Positions 9,231-17,458 of a stretch of DNA of 64,000 nt are shown piece by piece (position 1 is the stretch's first letter; each line of letters begins with the position of its first letter). The stretch covers positions 1 to 64,000 of the forward strand of contig NZ_JAFCLZ010000017.1 of NCBI RefSeq assembly GCF_018130165.1, read 5' to 3'. Below the pieces are notes generated by a model. The model had not been told where the DNA came from. It saw only the letters and a list, made by a program, of their open reading frames with translations, and ran no database searches. The translations under genes and the position numbers were made by a program. Source of the DNA: Bradyrhizobium sp. JYMT SZCCT0180. GTDB lineage: Bacteria; Pseudomonadota; Alphaproteobacteria; Rhizobiales; Xanthobacteraceae.

Positions 9231-9614
9231 ATGGCCTTGTATGCGCAGACGACCGGGACTCAGTCGACCAACTCCGCTACTTTCGTACCCATTCCTGGCC
9301 TCAGCCTCACGATTCCCGAAGGCGTCGGCACCTCTGCGCTGATCATCCTGAATCTGCCGATGCCGTACGCACAGGGCAACAACTACCCCGGCGCAACCGT
9401 CGGAATTACCGTGAACGGTACCGCGTTGGGCGTTGCGGCAAGCTTCACCTACAACGAACAGGAACCGTCGAGCACCGGTCGCGTGCCCACCACGCTGGTC
9501 GTCAGCGTGCCGCTGGCAGGTGCGCCGCAGACTATCGCCGGGGTTTGGTACGGTGTGCGCGGCAGCACCGTCATCATCGACAGCCCGGCAACGCTCAGCG
9601 CGATTCTTACCTGA
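9231..9614 (+). CDS. Conserved hypothetical beta-rich protein
   Basis: A 127-residue protein starting MALYAQTTGTQSTNSATFVP, preceded by a good ribosome-binding site (gggagag, 5 bp away). There is no signal peptide or membrane segment. Alternating hydrophobic strands with Gly/Thr/Asn-rich turns (GLSLTIPEGVG, GATVGITVNGTALG, RGSTVIIDSPATLSAILT) suggest an all-beta fold. There is no Cys, and no catalytic motif is visible. I recall similar proteins in other bacteria but know no function. Its last 8 bp overlap the convergent flavin reductase gene. Confidence 0.65.
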   Translation: MALYAQTTGTQSTNSATFVPIPGLSLTIPEGVGTSALIILNLPMPYAQGNNYPGATVGITVNGTALGVAASFTYNEQEPSSTGRVPTTLVVSVPLAGAPQTIAGVWYGVRGSTVIIDSPATLSAILT

Positions 9615-10215
9615 AACGCGCGGGAACGCTGACCTCCGCCAGCCTGACTGCGTCCTCGTCGCGATCGATCGCAACATACTGGCCCTGCCAATAGGCCAGC
9701 GCCGCGGTGCGGGTCGAGAGCTGCAGGTCCAGCACGCGGCCGATCAGAATCGCATGGGAATGCCGCTCGACGATTTCCTCCACCTCACACTCGATCGCGG
9801 CAAGCGCGCCCACCAGCAGCGGCACGCCTGAAGCGCGCGTCGTCCACTCGGCGCCGGCAAACCGCTCGGCGCCCTTGAGCCCGTCCTTGCCGGCAAAGCG
9901 CTCGGCGACGTCGATCTGGTCAGACGTCAGGATATTGACGCCGAAGAAGCCGTATCGCTGCACGAGCGGCCACGAGGACGCGTTCCGGTTGACGCTGACG
10001 ATCAGTGCCGGCGGATCGACCGACAGCGACGACACCGAGGTCACCGTCATCCCCGAAATATCCTTGCCGCGCCCCGCCGTGATGACGCTCACGCCGCCCG
10101 TCAACTGACGCATGGCGCCGCGGAAATCGTCTTGAGAAACCGCGCGGGAAACCTCTTGGGAAACCTCTTCGGAAACCTGACGGTCGATCGCGATATGCCG
10201 GACAACGGAGTTCAT
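9607..10215 (-). CDS. FMN reductase / flavin reductase domain protein (SsuE role)
   Basis: A 202-residue member of the flavin-reductase-like split-barrel family (HpaC/DszD type rather than flavodoxin-like SsuE). Motifs include FRGAMRQLTGGVSVITAG, GMTVTSVSSLSVDPPALIVS and FFGVNILTSDQ. It should reduce FMN with NAD(P)H and pass FMNH2 to the monooxygenase SsuD in the same operon. The N-terminus has a short repeated peptide (EEVSQEVSRAVSQ) encoded by about three tandem 12-bp units. It is the last gene of the ssu operon, 7 bp after ssuB. As the only flavin reductase gene in the island, it may serve all its monooxygenases. Confidence 0.85.
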   Translation of the reverse strand: MNSVVRHIAIDRQVSEEVSQEVSRAVSQDDFRGAMRQLTGGVSVITAGRGKDISGMTVTSVSSLSVDPPALIVSVNRNASSWPLVQRYGFFGVNILTSDQIDVAERFAGKDGLKGAERFAGAEWTTRASGVPLLVGALAAIECEVEEIVERHSHAILIGRVLDLQLSTRTAALAYWQGQYVAIDRDEDAVRLAEVSVPARFR

Positions 10216-10222
10216 GATGGCC

Positions 10223-11068
10223 TCACAGGTCGGAAGTGTCCTCGGTGCCTTGCAGCAGGTTCTTCAGGATCGAGCCTTCCAGCGCGGCCAGCTCCGCCGA
10301 ACCCCGACGCCTTGGGCGCGGGATATTGACGTCGATGTCATGCGCGATGCGGCCGTCCTCAATCACCAGAACGCGGTCGGCCAGTGCCACGGCCTCGGCG
10401 ACGTCATGCGTCACCAGGATCGCGGTGAACCCCTGATCCTGCCAGACCCGCTCCAGCAGCCGCTGCATCGAGATCCGCGTCAATGCGTCAAGCGCGCCGA
10501 GCGGCTCGTCAAAAGCCAGCACGCGCGGGCGGCTGACCAGGGCCCGCGCCAGCGCCACGCGCTGCTTTTGCCCGCCGGAGAGAACCGCCGGCCATTGCGC
10601 CCGCTTGTCGTCAAGGCCGACTTCGACCAGCGCGCTGTCGGCGCGGGCCTGCGCGTCCGGCGAGGTCCGCTCGCGGCCGAGGCCGACCTCGACGTTCGAC
10701 AGCACCCGGGCCCAGGGCAGCAACCGCGGCTCCTGAAACATCACGCGGACGTCTTCCGCGCGCGTTTCCTCGCCAAAACTGATGGTACCGGCCGTAATCG
10801 TTTCAAGGCCCGCGATCAGCCGCAGCAGCGTACTCTTGCCGCAACCGCTGCGGCCGACGATGGCGACGGACTGCCCCGCCGGAATGTGCAGGTCGATGCC
10901 GCGCAGCACCTCGTTGTCGCCGAACGATTTGCGCAATCCCCGGATCGTCAGCGAAAGCCCGCGCGTTGGAGCTTCCGCACCACGTCGCACCTGACGCGCC
11001 TGTTCGATGAACTCGGCGCGGTCCACAACCTCGGCGTCCGCGGCACGAAAACGAAGAGCTTCTTGCAT
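10223..11068 (-). CDS. ssuB: Aliphatic sulfonate ABC transporter ATPase SsuB
   Basis: A 281-residue ATPase of the nitrate/sulfonate/taurine importer group. Walker A is GRSGCGKST, the signature is LSGGQKQRVALARAL, Walker B is RVLAFDEPLGALD and the switch His is in LVTHDVAEA. ATG at 11068 is preferred over an upstream TTG because gagga lies 6 bp ahead of it. A N-terminal extension of about 35 residues precedes the domain. It pairs with the permease 22 bp upstream and powers sulfonate uptake. Confidence 0.93.
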   Translation of the reverse strand: MQEALRFRAADAEVVDRAEFIEQARQVRRGAEAPTRGLSLTIRGLRKSFGDNEVLRGIDLHIPAGQSVAIVGRSGCGKSTLLRLIAGLETITAGTISFGEETRAEDVRVMFQEPRLLPWARVLSNVEVGLGRERTSPDAQARADSALVEVGLDDKRAQWPAVLSGGQKQRVALARALVSRPRVLAFDEPLGALDALTRISMQRLLERVWQDQGFTAILVTHDVAEAVALADRVLVIEDGRIAHDIDVNIPRPRRRGSAELAALEGSILKNLLQGTEDTSDL

Positions 11069-11090
11069 TGTAATCCTCAAGTTTCTCGCC

Positions 11091-11897
11091 TCAATGTTTC
11101 TGGAAGGCCGGATGCCAGGACAGCGTCAGCCGCTCCAGCGCGCGTGAAGCGCTGTCGGCAAGCTTGCCAAGCAGCGCGTAGATCAGGATGGAGAGCACCA
11201 CGACGTCGATCAGCATGAATTCGCGCGCCTGCATCGCCATGTAGCCGAGGCCGGACGACGCCGCGATGGTTTCAGCCACGATCAGGGTCAGCCACATGAT
11301 GCCGAGCGCAAAGCGCAGGCCGACGAAGATCGACGGCAACGCGCCCGGAAAGATCACCCGGCGAAACAATTCGCCGTCGGTCATGCCGTAGATGCGGCCC
11401 ATCTCGATCAGCTGCGGATCGACGGTGCGGATGCCGTGCAGCGTGTTGAGGTAGATCGGAAAGAACACGCCGAGCGCGACCAGGAACAGTTTTGCCGATT
11501 CATCGATGCCGAACCACAGGATGACCAGCGGGATCAGCGCCAGATGCGGAATGTTGCGCACCATCTGCAACGTCGTGTCGGTCAATTTGCTCGATAGCTG
11601 CGACAGGCCGTTGGCGAGACCGAAGGTAAAGCCGATACTGCCGCCGATCAGGAAGCCGACGCTGGCGCGCCAGAAACTGACCCAGATATTGCGCACCAGT
11701 TCACCTGACAGCAGCAGCTTCCATCCCGCCAGCGCCACATCGCTCGGCGCCGGCAACACCCGCGCCGAGACGAAGCCGGTGACGCAAGCCACCTGCCAGA
11801 GCAGGATGATCGCAAGCGGCACGATCCATGGAATGAGGCCGTCGGCCCGCGGAAAGCGCAGGCGTCGGACGCGCGGAAGACTTTCGATCAGACTCAT
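11091..11897 (-). CDS. ssuC: Aliphatic sulfonate ABC transporter permease SsuC
   Basis: A 268-residue inner-membrane permease of the BPD_transp_1 family. About six spans are visible, starting with IVPLAIILLWQVACVTGFVS. The ATPase-contact loop reads EMGRIYGMTDGELFRRVIFP and ALPSIFVGLRFALGIMWLTL follows. The start overlaps the ssuD stop (ATGA), so the two are translationally coupled. With SsuB and an SsuA it forms the importer. Confidence 0.93.
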   Translation of the reverse strand: MSLIESLPRVRRLRFPRADGLIPWIVPLAIILLWQVACVTGFVSARVLPAPSDVALAGWKLLLSGELVRNIWVSFWRASVGFLIGGSIGFTFGLANGLSQLSSKLTDTTLQMVRNIPHLALIPLVILWFGIDESAKLFLVALGVFFPIYLNTLHGIRTVDPQLIEMGRIYGMTDGELFRRVIFPGALPSIFVGLRFALGIMWLTLIVAETIAASSGLGYMAMQAREFMLIDVVVLSILIYALLGKLADSASRALERLTLSWHPAFQKH

Positions 11898-13060
11898 GAT
11901 TGCGATGCCTTGACGAGGGGACGATGTTCGTTGGCGATGGTCTCGCCAAACGGGCCGGTGTTGACGCGGATCTGCGTCACATTGTTCGGCTGCTTCAGCG
12001 ACAGCAGCGGAAACACCAATTCGGCGAAGCGATAGGCTTCCTCCAGATGGGGATAGCCCGACATGATGAAGGTATCGATGCCGACATCCTGGTATTCGCG
12101 GATCCGCGCCGCGACGGTCTGGGGATCGCCAACCAATGCCGTCCCTGCCCCGCCGCGTACCAGACCGACACCGGCCCAGAGGTTGGGGCTGATCTCGAGC
12201 TTGTCGCGCCTGCCGCCATGCAGCTGCGCCATGCGCTGCTGGCCGACCGAGTCCATTCGGGAAAATATCTTCTGCGCCGAGGCGACGGTTTCGTCGGTCA
12301 CGTGCTGGATCAGCTCATCCGCCGCCTTCCAGGCTTCCGCATTGGTCTCGCGAACGATCACATGCAGGCGGATACCGAACGAGAGTTTTCGCCCGCGCGC
12401 GTCCGCGACCGCTTTCACGCGATTGATCTTGTCGGCCACCTGCGCCGGCGGTTCGCCCCAGGTCAGATATTTGTCGACGGTGTCGACCGCGACATCGATG
12501 CCGGCGTCCGACGATCCACCGAAGTAAAGCGGCGGCCGCGGCGCCTGCACCGGCGGAAACAGCAGGCGGCCATCCTCGATGCGGATGTGCTTGCCTTCGA
12601 CATTGACGGTCTTGCCCGCGAGCAGGTCGCTATAAACGTTGAGGAACTCGCGCGTCACCGCATAACGCGCGTCATGATCGAGGAATATCCCGTCGCCCTT
12701 GTTCTCGACGGGGTCGCCGCCGGTGACGACGTTGACCAGCAGCCGCCCGTTCGACAACCGGTCGAGCGTCGCGGTCATTCGCGCGGCAACGCTCGGCGAT
12801 TGCAGGCCGGGCCGCACCGCTACCAGATAGCGCAGCCGCTCGGTCCAGGGCGCGACGGCTGACGCCACCACCCAGGAATCTTCGCAGCTTCGCCCGGTCG
12901 GCAGCAGCACGCCGTAATAGCCGAGCTGGTCCGCAGCCTGCGCGATCTGGCGCAGGTAATTGAAGTTCACTTCCCGCCCGCCGGTGGTGGTGCCGAGATA
13001 GCGGCCGTCGCCATGGGTCGGCAGGAACCAGAGGATATTGGCGTTCGATTGGTTACTCAT
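11894..13060 (-). CDS. ssuD: FMNH2-dependent alkanesulfonate monooxygenase SsuD
   Basis: A 388-residue LLM-class flavin enzyme that cleaves alkanesulfonates to aldehyde and sulfite with FMNH2 and O2. It begins MSNQSNANILWFLPTHGDGR, typical of SsuD, with AVRPGLQSPSVAARMTATLD, RLLVNVVTGGDPVENKGDG and PRPPLYFGGSSDAGIDVAVD following. Length matches the family (about 380). The frame is open 74 codons further upstream, but that overlaps ssuA; the ATG chosen overlaps the ssuA stop by 4 bp. The reduced flavin should come from the reductase at 9607-10215. Confidence 0.94.
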   Translation of the reverse strand: MSNQSNANILWFLPTHGDGRYLGTTTGGREVNFNYLRQIAQAADQLGYYGVLLPTGRSCEDSWVVASAVAPWTERLRYLVAVRPGLQSPSVAARMTATLDRLSNGRLLVNVVTGGDPVENKGDGIFLDHDARYAVTREFLNVYSDLLAGKTVNVEGKHIRIEDGRLLFPPVQAPRPPLYFGGSSDAGIDVAVDTVDKYLTWGEPPAQVADKINRVKAVADARGRKLSFGIRLHVIVRETNAEAWKAADELIQHVTDETVASAQKIFSRMDSVGQQRMAQLHGGRRDKLEISPNLWAGVGLVRGGAGTALVGDPQTVAARIREYQDVGIDTFIMSGYPHLEEAYRFAELVFPLLSLKQPNNVTQIRVNTGPFGETIANEHRPLVKASQS

Positions 13061-14010
13061 GAACCCGGCCTCCGCGCCGCGTCGGAAATTTTGATCTGTT
13101 TGGGAATGAGGCCGAGCGCGAAGAAGGTATCGGCAACCTGGTGCTGGTCGACGATCACGCTGTCGGTGATCGGCTTGATGCCGTAGGACTGCCGTTTCAA
13201 CGCGACTTCGACGACCGGGACCGGAAGACCGATTGCCGGCGCCAGCTGTTCGGCGACGGTGTGAATGTCGCCCTTGGCCCAATCGTCGACTTCGCTGAGT
13301 TGGGCCAACACGAGATCGACGATGCCAGGGTCGGCGCCAATGAACTTCTTCGAGGCGAAGTAGAACTGATAGTTCGACACGATGCCGGCGCCGTCGGCGA
13401 GCGTCCGCGCGCCGGTGGCGGCTTCAGCGGCGGCCTGGAACGGATCCCAGATCACCCAGGCATCAACCGCGCCGCGCTCGAACGCCGCGCGCGCATCCGC
13501 CGGCGCGAGAAACACCGGCTCAATCTCGGAATATTTGACGCCGGCTTTCTCCAGCGCCTTCACCAGCAGATAGTGGACGTTGGAGCCTTTGTTCAGCGCC
13601 ACCTTCTTGCCTCTGAGATCCGCGACCGAAGCGATCTTGCTGTCCTTCGGCACCAGGATGGCTTCGCCCTTCGGCGCCGGGGGCTCATAGGCGACATACT
13701 GGATCGGCGCGCCCGCGGCCTGCGCGAAGATTGGCGGCGCTTCGCCGGTGTTGCCGAAATCAATGGCGCCGACATTGAGCGCCTCGAGCAGCGGCGGCCC
13801 GGAGGGAAACTCGGTCCATACCACCTGATAACCCGCGGCCTTCAGCTTGCCTTCGAGCGTGCCCTTGCTCTTGAGCAGCACCAGCTTGCCGTACTTCTGG
13901 AAGCCGATGCGGACGACCTTGTCCTGGCCGTAGCTGAGGCCAACCGTCGAGCCGACGATGGCGAGAGACAGCATGGCGCTCGCGATCAGGCGTTTGATGA
14001 AACGCTTCAT
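13057..14010 (-). CDS. ssuA: Aliphatic sulfonate-binding protein SsuA (operon 1)
   Basis: A 317-residue periplasmic receptor. A Sec signal peptide (MKRFIKRLIASAMLSLAIVG, cleaved near SYGQ) is followed by the SsuA signature VVRIGFQKYGKLVLLKSKG, then FPSGPPLLEALNVGAIDFGN and GVKYSEIEPVFLAPADARAA. It lies in the ssu operon immediately before ssuD and should present sulfonates to SsuC. A second SsuA-like gene lies 41 bp upstream on the same strand, so two receptors probably share one permease. Confidence 0.93.
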   Translation of the reverse strand: MKRFIKRLIASAMLSLAIVGSTVGLSYGQDKVVRIGFQKYGKLVLLKSKGTLEGKLKAAGYQVVWTEFPSGPPLLEALNVGAIDFGNTGEAPPIFAQAAGAPIQYVAYEPPAPKGEAILVPKDSKIASVADLRGKKVALNKGSNVHYLLVKALEKAGVKYSEIEPVFLAPADARAAFERGAVDAWVIWDPFQAAAEAATGARTLADGAGIVSNYQFYFASKKFIGADPGIVDLVLAQLSEVDDWAKGDIHTVAEQLAPAIGLPVPVVEVALKRQSYGIKPITDSVIVDQHQVADTFFALGLIPKQIKISDAARRPGS

Positions 14011-14051
14011 GATGAAATCCTCTGCGTTGAATGGAATGGCTTTTCTCGAAT

Positions 14052-14999
14052 TCAGCTCTGGGTATGGCGCCAGACGATGTCGCGAACCACGACCGGCTTC
14101 GGGATCAGGCCGAGCTTGAAGAAGCGATCGGCGACGGCCTGCTGGGTCTCGATGATCGCGTCCGTCACCGGGCCGATCGCGAACGAGGCGCGGTTGGCCG
14201 CGACGGTCTGGACTTCCAGCGGGACGCCGGTCACGGCGGCCAGCGCAGTTGCCACGGCGTCGCGATTTCCTTCCGCCCAGCGGGCGGCTTCCGCCAGGCC
14301 GGCGATGATGTCGCGGGTGTGCTGGACGTTGGTGTTTGCGAAATCGCGGTTGGCGAGATAGAACGAATTGGCCTTGGCGACCTCGTAGGCGTTGATCAGG
14401 ATCCGGCCGTTCTGCTTTTTCTCGCCGATCGCAAAATATGGATCCCAGATCGCCCAGGCTTCGATGCTGCCATTGGCGAATGCCGGCCCGGCATCGGGCG
14501 GCGACAGATAGACCGGCGTGATATCGGCGTAGGTGAGGCCGGCCTTTTCCAGTGTCGCGATCAGAACGTTATGCGCGCTGGTGCCCTTGGCGAATCCGAT
14601 CCGCTTGCCTTTCAGATCGGCAATCGTGCGTATGCCGGAGCTGGCGGGAACCAGAATGCCCTGCCCGTTGGTGATCGGCGATCCCGCGACATAGACGATG
14701 TTCGCATTCGCAGCCTGGGCAAAGATCGGCGGGGCGTCGCCGACCGCGCCAAGATCGACACTGCCGGTGCTCATGGCCTCCAGCAACGGCGGACCCGACG
14801 TGAATTCGATCCATTTGACGGAAATTTGTTTCGCTGCGAAGTGCTTTTCCAGAATAGCCTGCTGGCGTGCGATCACGAGCACGCCGGTCTTCTGATAGCC
14901 GATGCGGATTTCCTTGACCGGCGCCTGCGCCCGCGCACCTGGCGACAGCGCGACAACGGCACCGGCAACCGACAATCCGAGAAACTCCCGACGCTTCAT
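14052..14999 (-). CDS. Second SsuA-like sulfonate-binding protein, first gene of operon 1
   Basis: A 315-residue paralogue of the neighbouring ssuA. The start giving MKRREFLGLSVAGAVVALSP is preferred to one seven codons upstream because it forms a compact signal peptide with an RR-x-F-L pattern, so Tat export is possible. Signature segments are IRIGYQKTGVLVIARQQ, FTSGPPLLEAMSTGSVDLGA and YADITPVYLSPPDAGPAFAN. As the promoter-proximal gene it is probably the most expressed. It may widen the substrate range of the operon's importer. Divergent from the SsuA-like gene at 15435. Confidence 0.9.
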   Translation of the reverse strand: MKRREFLGLSVAGAVVALSPGARAQAPVKEIRIGYQKTGVLVIARQQAILEKHFAAKQISVKWIEFTSGPPLLEAMSTGSVDLGAVGDAPPIFAQAANANIVYVAGSPITNGQGILVPASSGIRTIADLKGKRIGFAKGTSAHNVLIATLEKAGLTYADITPVYLSPPDAGPAFANGSIEAWAIWDPYFAIGEKKQNGRILINAYEVAKANSFYLANRDFANTNVQHTRDIIAGLAEAARWAEGNRDAVATALAAVTGVPLEVQTVAANRASFAIGPVTDAIIETQQAVADRFFKLGLIPKPVVVRDIVWRHTQS

Positions 15000-15434
15000 C
15001 ACATTCTCCTGAACGATCATGCTCGCGAAATTGCGCGATCATGCGATGGCAGGGATGATGGTGCTGGGCGCGGGAGGTGTCGAGTGCTCTGCAAAAATAG
15101 CAATGACGGCACTGCCAAGCCGTCGCGCGACGACGCGTTTATTGCCGAAACACGATTTGCGACGACGCATTTTTCTTGACGCTTGCCCGAAGCCAATTCG
15201 TTAATCTTGCATCAGGCAGCGGTGGAACCTGATCCACCCGGAGACATAAGCGACCGCCGCTGGGATCCACGAACGCTTAGCAAATAAGCAGCTTGGAATT
15301 TATCTCCGCGAACCGCTGCCGGCGTAGCATCGTCATGCGGATCGCCTGACAACAATAGACGGCGGTTCTGTTGACTGAGGTCGCCTCGTCTTTAGCTTGA
15401 CTGCATCCCTTCAATTTCAGGCAGATCAAATTCC
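15000..15434. promoter_or_regulatory. Divergent control region of sulfonate operon 1
   Basis: A 435-bp gap between the divergent SsuA-like genes, with no gene seen. It contains the 8-bp direct repeat gatcatgc at 15015-15022 and 15037-15044, 22 bp apart or two helical turns. It also has a hairpin ggtgga-acctga-tccacc at 15221-15238 and a second stem taagcg/cgctta at 15247-15279 that encloses ggatccac, which could pair instead with the first arm. A TTGACT hexamer lies near 15399. These suggest operator and leader functions; no known riboswitch consensus was matched. Confidence 0.35.
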
Positions 15435-16403
15435 ATGGGCAACCGTACCGCATCAATTATCGGAGCCATCGCAACCATCGCGGCCGTTTCAGCAACATCC
15501 GTGGCCGCGCAGACGCCGCCATCCGATACGATCCGCATCGGCTATCAAAAATCCTCGACGCTGACGGCCATTCTGAAAACCAACGGCGAGCTGGAAAAGG
15601 CGCTCGCGCCGCTGGGCGTCCGCATCTCCTGGCATGAATTCACCAGCGGCCTGCCGCTGCTGGAAGCGATCAACACCGGCAACATCGATTTTGGCGCTGA
15701 CGTCGCCGATACCGTGCCGCTGTTCGCGCAAGCCGCCGGCGCCACGCTTGCCTATATCGCGGAAGAAGCCGCTTCCCCGTCGGCGCAGGCCATTCTGGTC
15801 GGCGCGGAATCGCCCATCAAGACGTTGGCCGACCTGAAGGGCAGGAAGGTCGCAGTGACGAAAGGCGCCGGCAGCCATTTCCTGCTGCTCGCCGCGCTCG
15901 CCAAATCAGGCTTGAGCTTCAAGGACATTTCGCCGGCCTACCTCACCCCGGCCGACGGCCGCGCCGCCTTCATCGGCGGAAATGTCGATGCGTGGGTGGC
16001 CTGGGACCCGTTCCTGACCAGCGCCCAGCGCCAGTCCAACGCGCGGGTGCTGTCCGACGGCAGCAACGGCCTTGCCAGCTACAAGCGATATTATCTGTCG
16101 TCGGCTGTATTCGCCGATCGGCGCGGCGACGTGCTCAATGCCATCTTCGGCAAACTCGACGAGACCGGTAAATGGGTCAAGGCGCATCAGGATGATGCGG
16201 CCAAATTGCTGTCGGGCCTCTGGGGCATCGATGCGGCGACGGTGAAGGAAGCCAACAGCCACCGTTCCTACAAGGTCGGAATTGTCACGGCGCCCGGCCT
16301 GTCCGAACAGCAACGCATTGCGGATGCGTTCTTTGCGGAAGGATTGCTGCCGGTAAAGGTCAACGCGGGCGATGCGAAGATCTGGACGCCAAAGCGCGAC
16401 TGA
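15435..16403 (+). CDS. Orphan SsuA-like sulfonate-binding protein
   Basis: A 322-residue periplasmic binding protein with a clear signal peptide (IIGAIATIAAVSATSVAAQ, cleaved after the final Ala-Gln region). Motifs match the two SsuA proteins of operon 1: IRIGYQKSSTLTAILKTNGE, FTSGLPLLEAINTGNIDFGA and ISPAYLTPADGRAAFIGG. It is transcribed alone, divergently from operon 1, and has no permease or ATPase of its own. It probably delivers a further sulfonate or sulfate ester to the SsuBC importer next door. Confidence 0.88.
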   Translation: MGNRTASIIGAIATIAAVSATSVAAQTPPSDTIRIGYQKSSTLTAILKTNGELEKALAPLGVRISWHEFTSGLPLLEAINTGNIDFGADVADTVPLFAQAAGATLAYIAEEAASPSAQAILVGAESPIKTLADLKGRKVAVTKGAGSHFLLLAALAKSGLSFKDISPAYLTPADGRAAFIGGNVDAWVAWDPFLTSAQRQSNARVLSDGSNGLASYKRYYLSSAVFADRRGDVLNAIFGKLDETGKWVKAHQDDAAKLLSGLWGIDAATVKEANSHRSYKVGIVTAPGLSEQQRIADAFFAEGLLPVKVNAGDAKIWTPKRD

Positions 16404-16449
16404 GCGAGGCGCTGGCTAGAGAGGCGTTGCGGGCAGATTGCCTGTGGCC

Positions 16450-16600
16450 CATCCTTCGAGACGCCGCTTCGCGGCTCCTCAGGATGAGGTCTTGTTTCGC
16501 GACGAAATCCTAGACCTCATGGTGAGGAGCGCCGCCTTGCGGCGCATCTCGAACCATGTGGCCCCCGTAAGCGGGAGAGGGAGCGCAATCCCTTCGCGGC
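16450..16600. repeat. Hairpin repeat family C copy 1, plus half of family G
   Basis: 16450-16489 has catccttcgagacgccgctt with a matching cctcaggatgagg arm. 16515-16561 continues with ctcatggtgaggagcgccgc, its complement and the phrase ctcgaaccatgtgg. 16561-16600 is a half-copy of the family G arm (gtaagcgggagagggagcgc). This fills the 199-bp gap between the orphan SsuA-like gene and the convergent Lrp gene. Confidence 0.8.
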
Positions 16601-16602
16601 TT

Positions 16603-17112
16603 CTACGCCGCCTCGAACGCCGGAACCGGCAATGCGGTGACCGACTTGATCTTTTCCATCGCGAACCGCGAGGTTACGTTCTTCAGCGCGACCGCGCCGA
16701 TCAGCTTCTTGTAGAAAAGATCATAGCTCCGCATGTCGGCGACCACGACGCGCAGCACATAGTCCACGTCGCCGGCCATGCGATAGAACTCGATCACCTC
16801 GGGCATGGCGCTGACGGCGGCGGCGAACTTCTTCAGCCACGCATCGGAATGATCGTCGCTCTCCACCGACACGAACACCGACAGCCCGAGGCCGATCTTG
16901 TTCTGGTCGACCAGCGCGACCTTGCCGGTGATGATCCCCTCCTGCTCCATGCGCTGGACGCGCTTCCAGCACGGCGTGGAGGAAAGCCCGACGCGCTCTC
17001 CGATCTCGGCTACCGACAGCGATGCATCCTCCTGAAGCACCCGCAGGATCTTGCGGTCGATCGCGTCGATGCGGCGGGGAACTTCCGAGGAAGCGGTAAT
17101 GACGTCGCTCAT
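16603..17112 (-). CDS. Lrp/AsnC regulator, DecR (YbaO)-like
   Basis: A 169-residue regulator with an N-terminal helix-turn-helix (ILRVLQEDASLSVAEIGERV then GLSSTPCWKRVQRMEQEGII) and a C-terminal RAM ligand domain. Segments TPCWKRV, GKVALVDQNKIGLGLSVFV, FYRMAGDVDYVLRVVVADM and VTSRFAMEKIKSVTALPV closely match E. coli DecR, the cysteine-responsive activator of cysteine desulfhydrase genes. It sits between the two organosulfur operons, downstream of operon 2 on the same strand. A role in sensing cysteine and adjusting sulfur uptake is inference from that placement. Confidence 0.85.
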   Translation of the reverse strand: MSDVITASSEVPRRIDAIDRKILRVLQEDASLSVAEIGERVGLSSTPCWKRVQRMEQEGIITGKVALVDQNKIGLGLSVFVSVESDDHSDAWLKKFAAAVSAMPEVIEFYRMAGDVDYVLRVVVADMRSYDLFYKKLIGAVALKNVTSRFAMEKIKSVTALPVPAFEAA

Positions 17113-17286
17113 GTGTAAAACTTTCTTCCAAATGCATTGCTCTCAACAATGCTATTCAGAAAATAATTCCACACAAGCCGGCTACCGTTTCGAAAATTGG
17201 TGCCACCAGAGAAAGACTTGCTGCGCGGACCGCCTTCCAGAGCAGGACGACTTTTGCTTGACTCGGTCTGGCCGCGAACTCGCTTC

Positions 17287-17415
17287 ACCTCTCCCGCTTG
17301 CGGGGGAGGTCGGATCGCATCGAAGATGCGATCCGGGTGGGGGCTCTCTCCACAGTACGACTCGCGGCGACACCCCCACCCCAGCCCTCCCCCGCAAGCG
17401 CGGGAGAGGGAGCGC
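17287..17415. repeat. Hairpin repeat family G
   Basis: Arms cacctctcccgcttgcgggg and ccctcccccgcaagcgcggg flank a centre with its own dyad, ggatcgcatcgaagatgcga. It occupies most of the 346-bp gap between the end of operon 2 and the Lrp gene. No gene is seen in the gap. Confidence 0.8.
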
Positions 17416-17458
17416 AGTCCCGTCGCGGCTGCTACTCGACCCAATCTCGCTGAAGAGC

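Noticed and set aside
13061..13282. 74-codon upstream extension of ssuD
   Set aside because: It overlaps ssuA out of frame and its translation is low-quality; the ATGA overlap start gives the right family length.
15200..15434. SAM-II or other known riboswitch upstream of the receptor gene
   Set aside because: The conserved core of SAM-II and other alphaproteobacterial sulfur riboswitches was not found by eye, so only generic hairpins are reported.
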